Shown here: positions 43,057 to 52,121 of the stretch, in pieces
Layout: every line of letters starts with the position of its first letter
How positions within the stretch are numbered: the stretch's first letter is position 1
Assembly (NCBI GenBank): GCA_019415525.1
Contig: DXZA01000025.1
Coordinates: 1-63,880 of the forward strand
DNA length: 63,880 nucleotides
Direction: 5' to 3'
Source of the DNA: Tyzzerella sp.
GTDB taxonomy: Bacteria > Bacillota > Clostridia > Lachnospirales > Anaerotignaceae
Translations under genes and position numbers: made by a program
Notes under the pieces: model-generated
What the model was told of the DNA's origin: nothing
The model's database searches: none
What the model saw: only the letters and a program-made list of their open reading frames with translations

Positions 43057-44139
43057 TTATGCAAGTACATATGATATAGCATTTATAATTTCATCTTTTG
43101 TAACATCATTAGTTACATAAGCATTTCCTATATTTTCAGTAAGTACAAAATTAATTTTATTATCACTTACTTTTTTATCTAAAAACATCTGATTATAAAC
43201 ATCTTCAGGAGAAAGTCCACTTGTTTTTACAGGAATATCAAAGAAAGTAAGAATTTCTTTTAATTCTTCAATATCTTTTTCACTAACCTGACCTCTGCCA
43301 CAGCCTATTTTCATAGCTGCAACCATACCTATACCAACACATTCACCATGTATAAGCTCAAATTCTTTAAGACTTTCTATTGCGTGACCTATTGTATGAC
43401 CATAATTAAGTATAGCACGCATACCACTTTCTTTTTCATCTTTGGAAACTACATATGCTTTAAATTCACAGCATTTAGCAATAATTTCAGTCATTATTTC
43501 AGTATCTTTTAATTTTATTTTTTCTTTATTATCAATTATAAATCTATAAAAATCATCAGATAATATTATTCCATATTTTATAACTTCTGCAAGACCGGCA
43601 GAAAACTCTCTTTCCGGCAAAGTGTGTAAAGTATCAGTATTTACATATACAAATGAAGGCTGATAAAAAGCACCTATAATATTTTTACTGTTTAAGAAAT
43701 CAACACCAACTTTACCACCAACGCTGCTATCAACTTCTGCAAGAAGTGTTGTAGGAATTTGTACAAAATCAATACCTCTCATATATGTAGCAGCAACAAA
43801 TCCTGCCATATCCCCACAAACACCACCGCCAAGACCGGCAACAACACATTTTCTATCAAATCTTTTTTCAAGAAGAAATTTATACATTTCTGAAATAGTA
43901 TCAAGGTTTTTACTTTTTTCTCCGGCTTCAAATGATTTTATATATACTTCTTTAAAAGCATTTGATAACACATTTTTAACCTCTTCACCATAAAGTTTTT
44001 CAACATTTGTATCTGTTATAATACAAATTTTGCTTCCCTTTACACCTGATTTTTTAACAGTTTCTAAAATATTGTCAAAACCTTTTCTAAAATCTATATC
44101 ATAATTTTTAAGCTCTGTATTTACTGTAACACTTTTCAA
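43057..44139 (-). CDS. aroB: 3-dehydroquinate synthase
   Basis: A 360-residue NAD- and zinc-dependent enzyme of the shikimate pathway. GGGVCGDMAGFVAATYMRG binds NAD, VQIPTTLLAEVDSSVGGK and LNYGHTIGHAIE hold substrate and metal residues. Normal length. TTG start after GGGGG. No other aro gene is near; it sits with lspA and rluD in one unit. Confidence 0.95.
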   Translation of the reverse strand: MKSVTVNTELKNYDIDFRKGFDNILETVKKSGVKGSKICIITDTNVEKLYGEEVKNVLSNAFKEVYIKSFEAGEKSKNLDTISEMYKFLLEKRFDRKCVVAGLGGGVCGDMAGFVAATYMRGIDFVQIPTTLLAEVDSSVGGKVGVDFLNSKNIIGAFYQPSFVYVNTDTLHTLPEREFSAGLAEVIKYGIILSDDFYRFIIDNKEKIKLKDTEIMTEIIAKCCEFKAYVVSKDEKESGMRAILNYGHTIGHAIESLKEFELIHGECVGIGMVAAMKIGCGRGQVSEKDIEELKEILTFFDIPVKTSGLSPEDVYNQMFLDKKVSDNKINFVLTENIGNAYVTNDVTKDEIINAISYVLA

Positions 44140-44157
44140 AATTAATTCCCCCTAAAC

Positions 44158-44192
44158 TTAAAAAAAGGTAGGGTCAACCGCCCCACCCTTCA
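44158..44192 (-). terminator. intrinsic terminator after divIVA
   Basis: A GC-rich hairpin, AAGGGTGGGG pairing imperfectly with CCCTACCTT, then a minus-strand T7. Ends the division cluster. Confidence 0.75.
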
Positions 44193-44198
44193 CATATT

Positions 44199-44744
44199 TT
44201 AATTTTGCTCAATTTCAACTTCTTTTTCTAAATTTTGAGCGTCTGCTTTATCAAGAAGTCTTATTTCTGCTTCAAATATAACTCTTAATCTTTTCTTTGT
44301 AGAGTCATATCTTTCAAGAAGTCTATCTAAAGCCTTTTGTGTTTCTTCAATTTTTCTATCTGTATCTCCAAAAACACTTTCGTATTTTTCATTTGCCTCA
44401 GCAAGAAGTTTATCAGCTTTTTCTTTAGCTTGTGTAAGATATGCTTCTGCTTGTTTTTTTGTTTCGGCAATAACTTTTTCTTTTTCTGCTTCAGCCTCTT
44501 GTAATCTATCTTCAGCTGTTTTTTCAGCTAAGGCAAGTGTAGCTTGGAGTGATTTTTCTATTGCACGATAATTAGTATTACTTTCTGTAAGGCTTGTAAC
44601 CTTTTCTTTAAGTTCCATATTTTCTTTAATAAGTTTTTCATAGTCAACTATAATTTCATCAAGAAATCTGTCAACATCATCTTGAGAATAACCTAAAGCG
44701 GATTTTTTAAATTCCTTTGTCTCTATATCATTTATAGTAATCAT
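44199..44744 (-). CDS. divIVA: DivIVA-domain cell division/pole protein
   Basis: A 181-residue coiled-coil protein opening MITINDIETKEFKKSALGYS and DDVDRFLDEIIVDYEKLI, the DivIVA lipid-binding and first coiled-coil segment, followed by a long Glu/Lys/Ala coil. It marks curved membrane at poles or septa and recruits division and cell-wall factors. Last gene of yggS-sepF-yggT-ylmH-divIVA. Confidence 0.95.
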   Translation of the reverse strand: MITINDIETKEFKKSALGYSQDDVDRFLDEIIVDYEKLIKENMELKEKVTSLTESNTNYRAIEKSLQATLALAEKTAEDRLQEAEAEKEKVIAETKKQAEAYLTQAKEKADKLLAEANEKYESVFGDTDRKIEETQKALDRLLERYDSTKKRLRVIFEAEIRLLDKADAQNLEKEVEIEQN

Positions 44745-44757
44745 TTATTATCCCCCT

Positions 44758-45558
44758 TTAAATATACATCAAAAAAATAACTCCTGTTCTGTCTTTTTTT
44801 GTCTTACCTGTTTCATATCCTATGCGAAATCTTCCTTTCCCCCTAACAGAAATCATATCATTTTCTTTCACAATATGAGATACATTACTTATAGGTATCC
44901 AATTAACATTAACCTTTTCACTCCGTATAAAATCTTGTGATTTACCTCGTGATATATTGAAAGCAGCACCTATTACAGAATCTAAACGCATAGATGAAAC
45001 AGTAGCTCTTTTTTCAGTAATATTAATATTTGGCATATCTATTTCAGTAATATTAAAAATATCTGTTTTTACAGAAGTTCTACCTATTTTGGTAAGATTT
45101 AAACCTATGTAATCAGCTACATTTTCCAATACAAAACATATAGCATAATCATCAAATATAATTATATCTCCTGTAGTTTCTCTGTCAATTCCAAGACCAA
45201 GTATAGAACCCAAATAATCCCTATGAGATAAATCAGAGGAAAATTTTATATTTCTTTTAATTTTAACAGCTTTAATAGGAAAATCATCTTTACATATATC
45301 CATATATTCAGGAGAAAAACCTATTATATTCCTTTCGCACTCATCAGCTCCACCAAAAACTAAGAAATTTATATCTCCAATACTTTTTAATATATTATTA
45401 CATAAAAAAGCTGTTTCTGTAGGATTTAAAAAGTCGGTAAAAGTCATATAATGTTTTTTAAGACATATATCAACTTTATCAAGAACTCTAGATATAATAA
45501 GTTTTTCCTGTGAGTTTGAAGCATTTTTCAATAGTTCATTTCTACTATACAATTTCAA
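44758..45558 (-). CDS. ylmH: YlmH-family S4-domain RNA-binding protein
   Basis: A 266-residue protein with a N-terminal YlmH RNA-binding domain and a C-terminal S4 domain (MRLDSVIGAAFNISRGKSQD; GKGRFRIGYETGKT). YlmH acts on stalled 50S complexes in ribosome-associated quality control and lies in the division cluster. The start is TTG; two TTGs 6 nt apart fit AGGGTGA, so the first two residues are uncertain. Confidence 0.92.
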   Translation of the reverse strand: MKLYSRNELLKNASNSQEKLIISRVLDKVDICLKKHYMTFTDFLNPTETAFLCNNILKSIGDINFLVFGGADECERNIIGFSPEYMDICKDDFPIKAVKIKRNIKFSSDLSHRDYLGSILGLGIDRETTGDIIIFDDYAICFVLENVADYIGLNLTKIGRTSVKTDIFNITEIDMPNINITEKRATVSSMRLDSVIGAAFNISRGKSQDFIRSEKVNVNWIPISNVSHIVKENDMISVRGKGRFRIGYETGKTKKDRTGVIFLMYI

Positions 45559-45563
45559 TCACC

Positions 45564-45854
45564 CTAAAAAATAGAAACAATAATTGTAAGAATTATCATT
45601 TTAACTATATTCATAACAAAAAGAGCTATAATAGGTGAGAAATCAAGCATTAATCCACCACCAAGAGGTGATTTTTCAATCATATTTCTTATAGGGCCAA
45701 GTATAGGCTCTGTAAAAGAATATATAAGTCTTACAATAGAAATATCTCTACCAATAGGAAGCCAAGATATAATTATTCTTACAAATATAAGCAGATATAA
45801 TATATAAAAAAACATATCAACTGCTTGATACAATAAAGATTTTAATGCAAGCAT
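45564..45854 (-). CDS. ylmG: YggT family membrane protein (YlmG)
   Basis: A 96-residue protein with two membrane helices and the family motif RIIISWLP between them, plus SFTEPILGPIRNMI. YggT/YlmG proteins are linked to division and membrane organisation, but the mechanism is not known. It lies between sepF and ylmH as in many Firmicutes. GGAGG precedes the ATG. Confidence 0.93.
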   Translation of the reverse strand: MLALKSLLYQAVDMFFYILYLLIFVRIIISWLPIGRDISIVRLIYSFTEPILGPIRNMIEKSPLGGGLMLDFSPIIALFVMNIVKMIILTIIVSIF

Positions 45855-45870
45855 ATAAATCCTCCGTTAA

Positions 45871-46365
45871 TTATTGTTTTACCCAAGGAAGAATTACTCC
45901 CTTTGTTTTAAGTTCTTCTTTAAAATCACCTGATATATCGACATTTTCAGGTGCAATTATAAATATATTATTTGAAACACGCTGTAAACTTCCTTCAAGA
46001 GAATAACATGTACCACTTAAGAAGTCCATAATTCTCTGAGCAATAGGATATTCAACGTCCTCAAGATTTACAACAACAGGTCTTCTTTCTTTAATCTGGT
46101 CACAAATCTCCTGTGCATCTTCATATTCCTGTGGTTTTACAACAACCACCTGCATCTGTACATTAGCGTGAATATTAACAACCTGCTGATTGCTTAAGCC
46201 ACGTCTTCTGCTACTTGAAGTAGGATACTCTGTTGTTTCTCTAATCTGAGTTTCTCTTACAGGTGCTTCTCTTTCGTACTCTAATTCTTCACCTTCATAA
46301 TCATCGTACTCTTCGTATTCGTCCCCGCCGAATAACTTCTTAAAATTTTCCACTAAACTACTCAC
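45871..46365 (-). CDS. sepF: cell division protein SepF
   Basis: A 164-residue protein: a short amphipathic N-terminus (SSLVENFKKLFG) for membrane binding, an acidic/Arg linker, and a C-terminal SepF domain (VVVVKPQEYEDAQEICDQI; DFLSGTCYSLEGSLQRVSNN) that binds FtsZ. GTG start after GGAGGAG. It aligns Z-ring filaments at mid-cell. Confidence 0.96.
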   Translation of the reverse strand: MSSLVENFKKLFGGDEYEEYDDYEGEELEYEREAPVRETQIRETTEYPTSSSRRRGLSNQQVVNIHANVQMQVVVVKPQEYEDAQEICDQIKERRPVVVNLEDVEYPIAQRIMDFLSGTCYSLEGSLQRVSNNIFIIAPENVDISGDFKEELKTKGVILPWVKQ

Positions 46366-46416
46366 TAAAAACTCCTCCTTGAATATGTATACGTATTATA
46401 ATTCGAAAATATTATT

Positions 46417-47121
46417 TTATTTATTAGGATAAAATCTTTCTCCAAAAATTCCAGTACCAACTCTTACTATTGTTGCCCCTTCTTCAATAGCTACACAAAA
46501 ATCACCGGTCATTCCCATAGAAAGCTCTGTCATATTAACATTATCAATTTTTTTATTATTAATGTCAACAAATAATTTTTTCATTTGTTTGAAATAAACC
46601 CTGTTTTCTTCTGGATTTTCTGTAAATGGTGCAACAGTCATAAGACCTTTTACTTTTATATTTTTTAAAAGTGAAAGCTGTCTTATAAAATCTTCACAAT
46701 CTTGTGGTTTAATACCAAACTTAGACTCTTCATCTGCCACATTAACCTCAACAAGTATATCCATTACAATACCTGCTTTTTCGGCTCTTTTATTTATTTC
46801 TTCTGCAAGCTTTAAGCTTTCAACAGAATGTATAAGACAGACTTTATCTATTATATATTTAACCTTATTTGTTTGTAAATGACCTATAAGATGCCAATTT
46901 ATTCCTTCTCCCATAGGCTCATACTTTTCCATTATTTCCTGCACTCTATTTTCACCAAGCGAATTAAGTCCAAGATTTACGGCTTCTTTTATTTTCGGCA
47001 CATCTATAGTCTTGCTTACTGCAAGAAGAAGAATTTCATCTGGATTTCTTCCCGACTTTAAAGCTGCCTCATTTATTCTTTTTTTCACATCAATAATGTT
47101 TTGTTCTATTGATGAACTCAT
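46417..47121 (-). CDS. yggS: PLP homeostasis protein YggS/YlmE
   Basis: A 234-residue PLP-barrel protein; the PLP lysine is in LLAVSKTIDVPKI, followed by LGENRVQEIMEKYEP, INWHLIGHLQTNK and MGMTGDFCVAIEEGATIVRV. It buffers pyridoxal phosphate. Encoded just before sepF, as is common. Confidence 0.95.
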   Translation of the reverse strand: MSSSIEQNIIDVKKRINEAALKSGRNPDEILLLAVSKTIDVPKIKEAVNLGLNSLGENRVQEIMEKYEPMGEGINWHLIGHLQTNKVKYIIDKVCLIHSVESLKLAEEINKRAEKAGIVMDILVEVNVADEESKFGIKPQDCEDFIRQLSLLKNIKVKGLMTVAPFTENPEENRVYFKQMKKLFVDINNKKIDNVNMTELSMGMTGDFCVAIEEGATIVRVGTGIFGERFYPNK

Positions 47122-47148
47122 ATTATCACATCCCTTAAAACAATATAA

Positions 47149-48825
47149 TCAGTATACAGAATCTGACTCCTGTATATTTTTAGCATCTGAAACAATATTA
47201 TCATAAACTTTAAGACCGTATGAAGAACCAGCTTCAACAATAGAATATTCACTATTTGAAGCAATTACATTTACAACCTTAAAATCTGCAACAGAACTAT
47301 TAACAACATAAACACCTTTAGCTGTTTCAACTTCTGAAATAGTATAATTTTCTGCTGTTTCTCCTGTACCTTTAATCAAGGTATCTCCAAGTTTTAATGT
47401 TTGAAAATCTTGTAATACATAAATAAAAGCACCCTCACCAGTTTCAATATTAGCTTCTTCTTTCTTAGCTATTATAAGAGAAACAAATTTTGTTTCTTCT
47501 CCTGAAACTTTTAAAACACCTTCTTCTCCATTACTTTCTCTAAGACATTCTTCTGGTATTTTAAGAAGTGTTTTTTCAACAATAGCATTATTAGGAACTT
47601 TTAATCCTTCATATATTTCATCTTCTATTTTAAACTCAAGAGTTCTTGTATTTATTATTTTTTCAAGACTTTCATTTGACCTAAATACAACTTTTGCTTT
47701 ATCTTCAAGTTGTTCAACAGAGTTTATAACAACGTTTATTTTAACTTCTTCCTCGCCAATAGTGGTTATCATAACCTTTCTGCTACCGGCTTTCCATTCA
47801 GTAGCAGCCTCAGAAGGAACATAAGCTGTTAAATACCAAATATTAGACTCAACAATTTTAAATAACGGGTCACCGGCTTTAACACTTTGACTTTTTGAAA
47901 TTTGAGTTGTTTCAACTTTCATTTTAGTCTGTTCTTCTGTAATATTAGCAGGTTCATCATATGAAAGAGTACCTTCCATACCATCAACAGAATAGCTTAC
48001 AATACCACTTACATCACTTTTCACATTAGCCATACTTTCAGCAAGCTGACTTTCATATCCGGCCTTTTGGTCGTTAAGCTCAGAAACGCTTGTATTATTC
48101 TCGGCAAGCCATATATTATTTCTTAAATTTATTTGAGTATCAATACGATTTTTAAGAGAATATACCTCTGCCATACTACCATCAGAAAATTTATATCCAT
48201 ATAAACTCATAGTATCATTAATTGTACTTTCTATCCTGTCAATATCCTCTTTAAATATAGAAAGGTCACTTCTTTTCATCTGATTTTCAAGTATATCTTT
48301 ATCAATTTCTTCTATTTTTTTTTCAATAATATCTGTGGTATCATCTTTCTTTATTATACAAACAGAAGAATTTATTTTAACCTTTTCATTTTCAGAATAA
48401 GCATATACAGGCTGTCCATCAATAGGACTTTCAAAAACCTTTTCATCACGTATTATTATGCCCTTAAAAACCTGTGGTATATCTATACTACCATAGCTTA
48501 CAGACTCAACAGATATATGAGGTTTTGTTAAAAACACAATAAAATAACCTAAAAGATATATAAAAAGTATTGTAAACATAATACCCATAAAAGCTCTATG
48601 TCCATTTTTCTTCGGTTTCTTCTTTTTATATACATTTTTTACAGGTCTTTTTGAATATATACCGGAATTTATATTTTTATTCCGCATATCGCTGCCATAA
48701 GATTTTTGGTTATAACCATTTTTTCTTTTAATACTACTGTATTGAGTAACATTACTATATGTATTTCTGTTTATATTATTTTTTCTATTATATTTATCGG
48801 AGCTACCGCTATATTTTTTAGCCAT
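47149..48825 (-). CDS. HlyD-like membrane protein of division cluster
   Basis: A 558-residue protein. Residues 1-~75 are low-complexity and basic; one membrane helix lies near 78-98 (HRAFMGIMFTILFIYLLGYF); then a coiled-coil hairpin (~150-245) and a barrel/HlyD-like domain with KVKSDVSGIVSYSVDGMEGT and VKAGDPLFKIVESNIWYLTA. It resembles periplasmic adaptor subunits but no exporter is nearby. It opens the yggS-sepF unit and may act in division-site envelope assembly. AGGAGG precedes the ATG. Confidence 0.8.
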   Translation of the reverse strand: MAKKYSGSSDKYNRKNNINRNTYSNVTQYSSIKRKNGYNQKSYGSDMRNKNINSGIYSKRPVKNVYKKKKPKKNGHRAFMGIMFTILFIYLLGYFIVFLTKPHISVESVSYGSIDIPQVFKGIIIRDEKVFESPIDGQPVYAYSENEKVKINSSVCIIKKDDTTDIIEKKIEEIDKDILENQMKRSDLSIFKEDIDRIESTINDTMSLYGYKFSDGSMAEVYSLKNRIDTQINLRNNIWLAENNTSVSELNDQKAGYESQLAESMANVKSDVSGIVSYSVDGMEGTLSYDEPANITEEQTKMKVETTQISKSQSVKAGDPLFKIVESNIWYLTAYVPSEAATEWKAGSRKVMITTIGEEEVKINVVINSVEQLEDKAKVVFRSNESLEKIINTRTLEFKIEDEIYEGLKVPNNAIVEKTLLKIPEECLRESNGEEGVLKVSGEETKFVSLIIAKKEEANIETGEGAFIYVLQDFQTLKLGDTLIKGTGETAENYTISEVETAKGVYVVNSSVADFKVVNVIASNSEYSIVEAGSSYGLKVYDNIVSDAKNIQESDSVY

Positions 48826-48873
48826 AGGAAGCCTCCTTCACAAAAACAAATATTTATTTAGCATACTTAAACT

Positions 48874-48902
48874 ATTATAATACATTTTTCTCATATGGTA
48901 AA
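48874..48902 (-). promoter_or_regulatory. sigma-A-type promoter of division cluster
   Basis: TTTACC (48897-48902), 17-bp spacer, TATAAT (48874-48879), about 45 bp before the HlyD-like gene. Good -10, weak -35. Confidence 0.55.
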
Positions 48903-49019
48903 CTAAAAAAACAGTTTATATACAAAATATAACGCATAAAATTGTAAAATATTAATAAAATTTTCAAAATTACAAAAAATAGTTCACAAAATTATAAAAA
49001 ATTATTTATATTATTATAT

Positions 49020-49058
49020 AAAAAAGCGAGGGTCATATATATTCCCCTCGCTTTGTAA
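49020..49058 (-). terminator. intrinsic terminator after HPr-like gene
   Basis: AAAGCGAGGG / CCCTCGCTTT stem with a minus-strand T6, closing the uvrC-hprK-murB-rapZ-whiA-HPr transcript. Confidence 0.9.
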
Positions 49059-49076
49059 AAATATATCAAATATGTA

Positions 49077-49319
49077 TTATTCCAAAACTTTTGCAACTTC
49101 TGTTACAGCCTGTTCTTCATCTTTACCTTCAGCTATAATAACTGCAACTTGTCCTTCACTTATACCGAGTGAAATTGTACCCATAATACTTTTTGCATTT
49201 ATTTTTCTATCATCAATCATAACCTGAACTTTGCTTTCGAATTTACTTGCTGTCTGAACAAAAAATGCTGCCTGTCTTGCGTCTAAAGATTTACCGATTG
49301 TTAAAGTTTTTTCTACCAT
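49077..49319 (-). CDS. HPr-family protein lacking the phosphorylatable histidine (Crh-like)
   Basis: An 80-residue HPr fold. The position of the PEP-dependent His15 is Asp13 (KSLDARQAAFFVQ), and the next conserved Pro is Gln16. The HprK-target serine region NAKSIMGTISLGIS is intact (Ser44, equivalent to Ser46). So it should not carry sugars' phosphate but could be phosphorylated by HprK encoded four genes upstream, like Crh of Bacillus. It follows whiA directly. AAAGGTG precedes the ATG. Confidence 0.9.
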   Translation of the reverse strand: MVEKTLTIGKSLDARQAAFFVQTASKFESKVQVMIDDRKINAKSIMGTISLGISEGQVAVIIAEGKDEEQAVTEVAKVLE

Positions 49320-50276
49320 CTAAATATCACCTTTCTCCTCTCTCAATGTATCTGCAATACTACTAAGTTTTTTCAGCCTGTGATTTACACCGGATTTACC
49401 CACAGGCGGTTTCATCATTTGTCCAAGTTCCTTAAGGCTAAAATCAGGATATTGTACCCTTAATTTTGCAGTTTCTTTAAGGTTCTCTGGTAATTCAGAA
49501 AAGTCTGAGTTTTTCATAAGATAATTTATATCCTCAACCTGTTTTACTGATGCAGCAACAATTTTCCCAAGATTAGCCGTTTCACAATTAACGATTCTAT
49601 TAAGATTATTACGCATATCCTTAAGTATCCTTACATTTTCAAGCTCCATAAGAGCAATATGTGCTTCCATAACATTAAGTAAGTCTACTATAAGCTCACC
49701 TTCTTTTATATAAAGAACGTAATTATCTTTTCTTTTTACTATTTTCGCCTCTATATCAAAAAAGCTAATTAAGTTTTTAAGCTGCTCACAATAATGAAGG
49801 TCAGTATTTACAAATTCCAAATGATATGTTTTTTCGGGGTCAGTGATAGAGCCTGATGATAAAAAAGCTCCTCGTATGTAAGCTCGCTTACAGCAAGCAC
49901 TGGATATAACCAAAGGATATATCCTTTTTCTTAAAACTTTTTTGCCCTCTTCAACAGATAAAAGTCCTGTTGCAGATAAAACTTTCTCTGCTTGAACAGT
50001 ATTTTTAATATAAATAAAATACCCTCTGCTATTTTTAAACTGACTGTTTCTTCTTACCATTGCTTCAATGTCTATATTAAAAGTTTTTTCCAATAATGTA
50101 AAGCACTTTTTAGCGACATCAAAATTCTCAGTTTGTATTTTTATACAAAAACTATTGTCTTTTTCTAATATTTGTCCACATATATTTATAATAGCAGCCA
50201 GCTCAGCTATATTACAATGTCGTGCATTTCCAAAATGATGACACAACTCTCTCTTTACATTAGACGAAAATGACAA
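49320..50276 (-). CDS. whiA: DNA-binding protein WhiA
   Basis: A 318-residue protein with a degenerate LAGLIDADG homing-endonuclease fold (CCKRAYIRGAFLSSGSITDP) and a C-terminal HTH (FSLKELGQMMKPPVGKSGV followed by NHRLKKL). In Firmicutes WhiA affects chromosome segregation and division. TTG start after CGGAGG. Its stop directly adjoins the HPr-like gene. Confidence 0.96.
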   Translation of the reverse strand: MSFSSNVKRELCHHFGNARHCNIAELAAIINICGQILEKDNSFCIKIQTENFDVAKKCFTLLEKTFNIDIEAMVRRNSQFKNSRGYFIYIKNTVQAEKVLSATGLLSVEEGKKVLRKRIYPLVISSACCKRAYIRGAFLSSGSITDPEKTYHLEFVNTDLHYCEQLKNLISFFDIEAKIVKRKDNYVLYIKEGELIVDLLNVMEAHIALMELENVRILKDMRNNLNRIVNCETANLGKIVAASVKQVEDINYLMKNSDFSELPENLKETAKLRVQYPDFSLKELGQMMKPPVGKSGVNHRLKKLSSIADTLREEKGDI

Positions 50277-50295
50277 AAATCACACCTCCGCTGAC

Positions 50296-51168
50296 TTATT
50301 TCTTATGTCTTGAATCTTTTTCAATATCGCTATGTTTAAGAATTATACTATGACCATCTTCTTTAAGATTTTTATATAAGGCATTAGCAAGAGTAACAGA
50401 ACGATGTTTTCCACCTGTACAGCCTATACTTATAACAAGCTGATTTTTACCCTCTTTTATATACTGAGGTATTAAAAATTTAATCATATCTGTAAGTTTA
50501 TCAAGGAATATATTACTTTCCTCAAAACTCATTACATAATCATACACAGGTGCATCATTACCTGTAAGCTCTTTAAGCTCCTGAATATAAAATGGATTAG
50601 GTAAAAATCTTACGTCAAATACAAGGTCACTATCTATTGGAATACCATATTTAAAACCAAAAGAACCTACTGTTATTATAAGACTCTCGAATTTTTTATT
50701 ATCAATGAATATATGATTTATTTGTTCTTTAAGCTCTCTTACAAGTATATTGCTTGTATCTATTATATATGTTGCGTTTTTCTTAACTTCCTGAAGTATC
50801 TCTCTTTCTTTCTGTATACCTTCTTCAATAGAACCACCTTTTGAAAGAGGATGAGTTCTTCTTGTTTCTTTATATCTTTTTATAAGAGTTGTATCTGAAG
50901 CATCAAGGAAAAGTATTTCAAAATCGTATCCACCTTCTTTAAGGCTTGAAAGAGTTTTGAAAAGGTCAGTAAAAAGTTTACCTCCTCTTATATCAATACC
51001 CATAGCAACTTTATCTATTTCACCATCTTGTTCAAAACAAAGTTCTGCAAACTTTGGTATAAGTGCTGGTGGAAGATTATCCACACAGAAAAAATTCATA
51101 TCTTCAAAAAATTTAAGAACAGTTGATTTACCTGCTCCGGACATACCTGTAACTATAACAAATCTCAT
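50296..51168 (-). CDS. rapZ: RNase adapter / nucleotide-binding protein RapZ (YvcJ)
   Basis: A 290-residue P-loop protein: Walker A GMSGAGKST, CVDNLPPALIP, and the C-terminal domain with SFGFKYGIPIDSDLVFDVRF and IGCTGGKHRSV. YvcJ/RapZ proteins bind nucleotides and UDP-sugars and tune amino-sugar metabolism in some bacteria. In the conserved murB-rapZ-whiA order. Confidence 0.96.
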   Translation of the reverse strand: MRFVIVTGMSGAGKSTVLKFFEDMNFFCVDNLPPALIPKFAELCFEQDGEIDKVAMGIDIRGGKLFTDLFKTLSSLKEGGYDFEILFLDASDTTLIKRYKETRRTHPLSKGGSIEEGIQKEREILQEVKKNATYIIDTSNILVRELKEQINHIFIDNKKFESLIITVGSFGFKYGIPIDSDLVFDVRFLPNPFYIQELKELTGNDAPVYDYVMSFEESNIFLDKLTDMIKFLIPQYIKEGKNQLVISIGCTGGKHRSVTLANALYKNLKEDGHSIILKHSDIEKDSRHKK

Positions 51169-51186
51169 TTGTATACCCCCTTTAAG

Positions 51187-52092
51187 TTAAAATTCACCTA
51201 TCATTTTCACTTCTGTTTCAAGGTTTACACCAAACTCTTTGTATACTGTTTCCTGACAATGCTTTATTACTTCAACAATGTCCTTAGCAGTGGCATTACC
51301 TTTATTTATAACAAAACCTCCATGTTTTTCGGAAACCTCAGCACCATTACAGTTATAACCTTTAAGACCAGCATCAGAAATAAGTTTTCCTGCAAAATAA
51401 CCTTCTGGTCTTTTAAATGTACTTCCTGCACTTGGATAATTAAGAGGTTGTTTTTCACGTCTTTTTGCAGAAAGACTTGACATTTCCTCTTTTATATCAT
51501 CATATACACCTTTTTCAAGCTTTATTCTTCCAGAAATAACAATATATTCTTTTTCAGGAATAATGCTGTGTCTATATGAAAGTTCAAGCTCGTCTTTACT
51601 TAAGGTTTTAACCTCTCCATCTTTAGTAAGAACATTTACAGAAACAAGTATATCTTTCATTTCTCCGCCATATGCTCCTGCATTCATACATACAGCACCG
51701 CCAAATGTTCCCGGTATACCTGAAGCAAATTCGAAACCTGTAAGACTATTTTCAAGAGCCTTTGCTGCTATAACAGTCATAAGAGCTCCTGCTTTTATAT
51801 CCATAAACTCTCCATCAACTTCTACATGGCACATTCTGCTAAATATTTTTATTATAACACCTCTAAAGCCCTTATCCCCAACAATAAGGTTTGAGCCATT
51901 TCCCATAACATAATATGGTATATTATTTTCTTTTATATATTTCATAGCACTTTTAAGCTCTTCCACCGTTGAAGGCTGTATCATTATATCAGCATTACCT
52001 CCAACTCTAAAAGATGTATGCTTTTTCATAGGTTCATCTAAAAGAACCATACTTTCTCCCAATATATCTATAAGTCCCTTCACTTCTGTCAT
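51187..52092 (-). CDS. murB: UDP-N-acetylenolpyruvoylglucosamine reductase
   Basis: A 301-residue FAD enzyme that reduces UDP-GlcNAc-enolpyruvate in peptidoglycan synthesis. HTSFRVGGNADIMIQP, GNGSNLIVGDKG, FASGIPGTFGGAVCMNAGAYG and SAGSTFKRPEGYFAGKLI (with the proton-donating Ser) are present. Normal type II length. AAGGAG precedes the ATG. Confidence 0.97.
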   Translation of the reverse strand: MTEVKGLIDILGESMVLLDEPMKKHTSFRVGGNADIMIQPSTVEELKSAMKYIKENNIPYYVMGNGSNLIVGDKGFRGVIIKIFSRMCHVEVDGEFMDIKAGALMTVIAAKALENSLTGFEFASGIPGTFGGAVCMNAGAYGGEMKDILVSVNVLTKDGEVKTLSKDELELSYRHSIIPEKEYIVISGRIKLEKGVYDDIKEEMSSLSAKRREKQPLNYPSAGSTFKRPEGYFAGKLISDAGLKGYNCNGAEVSEKHGGFVINKGNATAKDIVEVIKHCQETVYKEFGVNLETEVKMIGEF

Positions 52093-52121
52093 ATCAACAC
52101 TCCTTTATTTTGGAAGTATAA

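Noticed and set aside
51563..51913. Plus-strand 116-codon frame opposite murB
   Set aside because: It lies entirely within conserved MurB codons and lacks a ribosome site.
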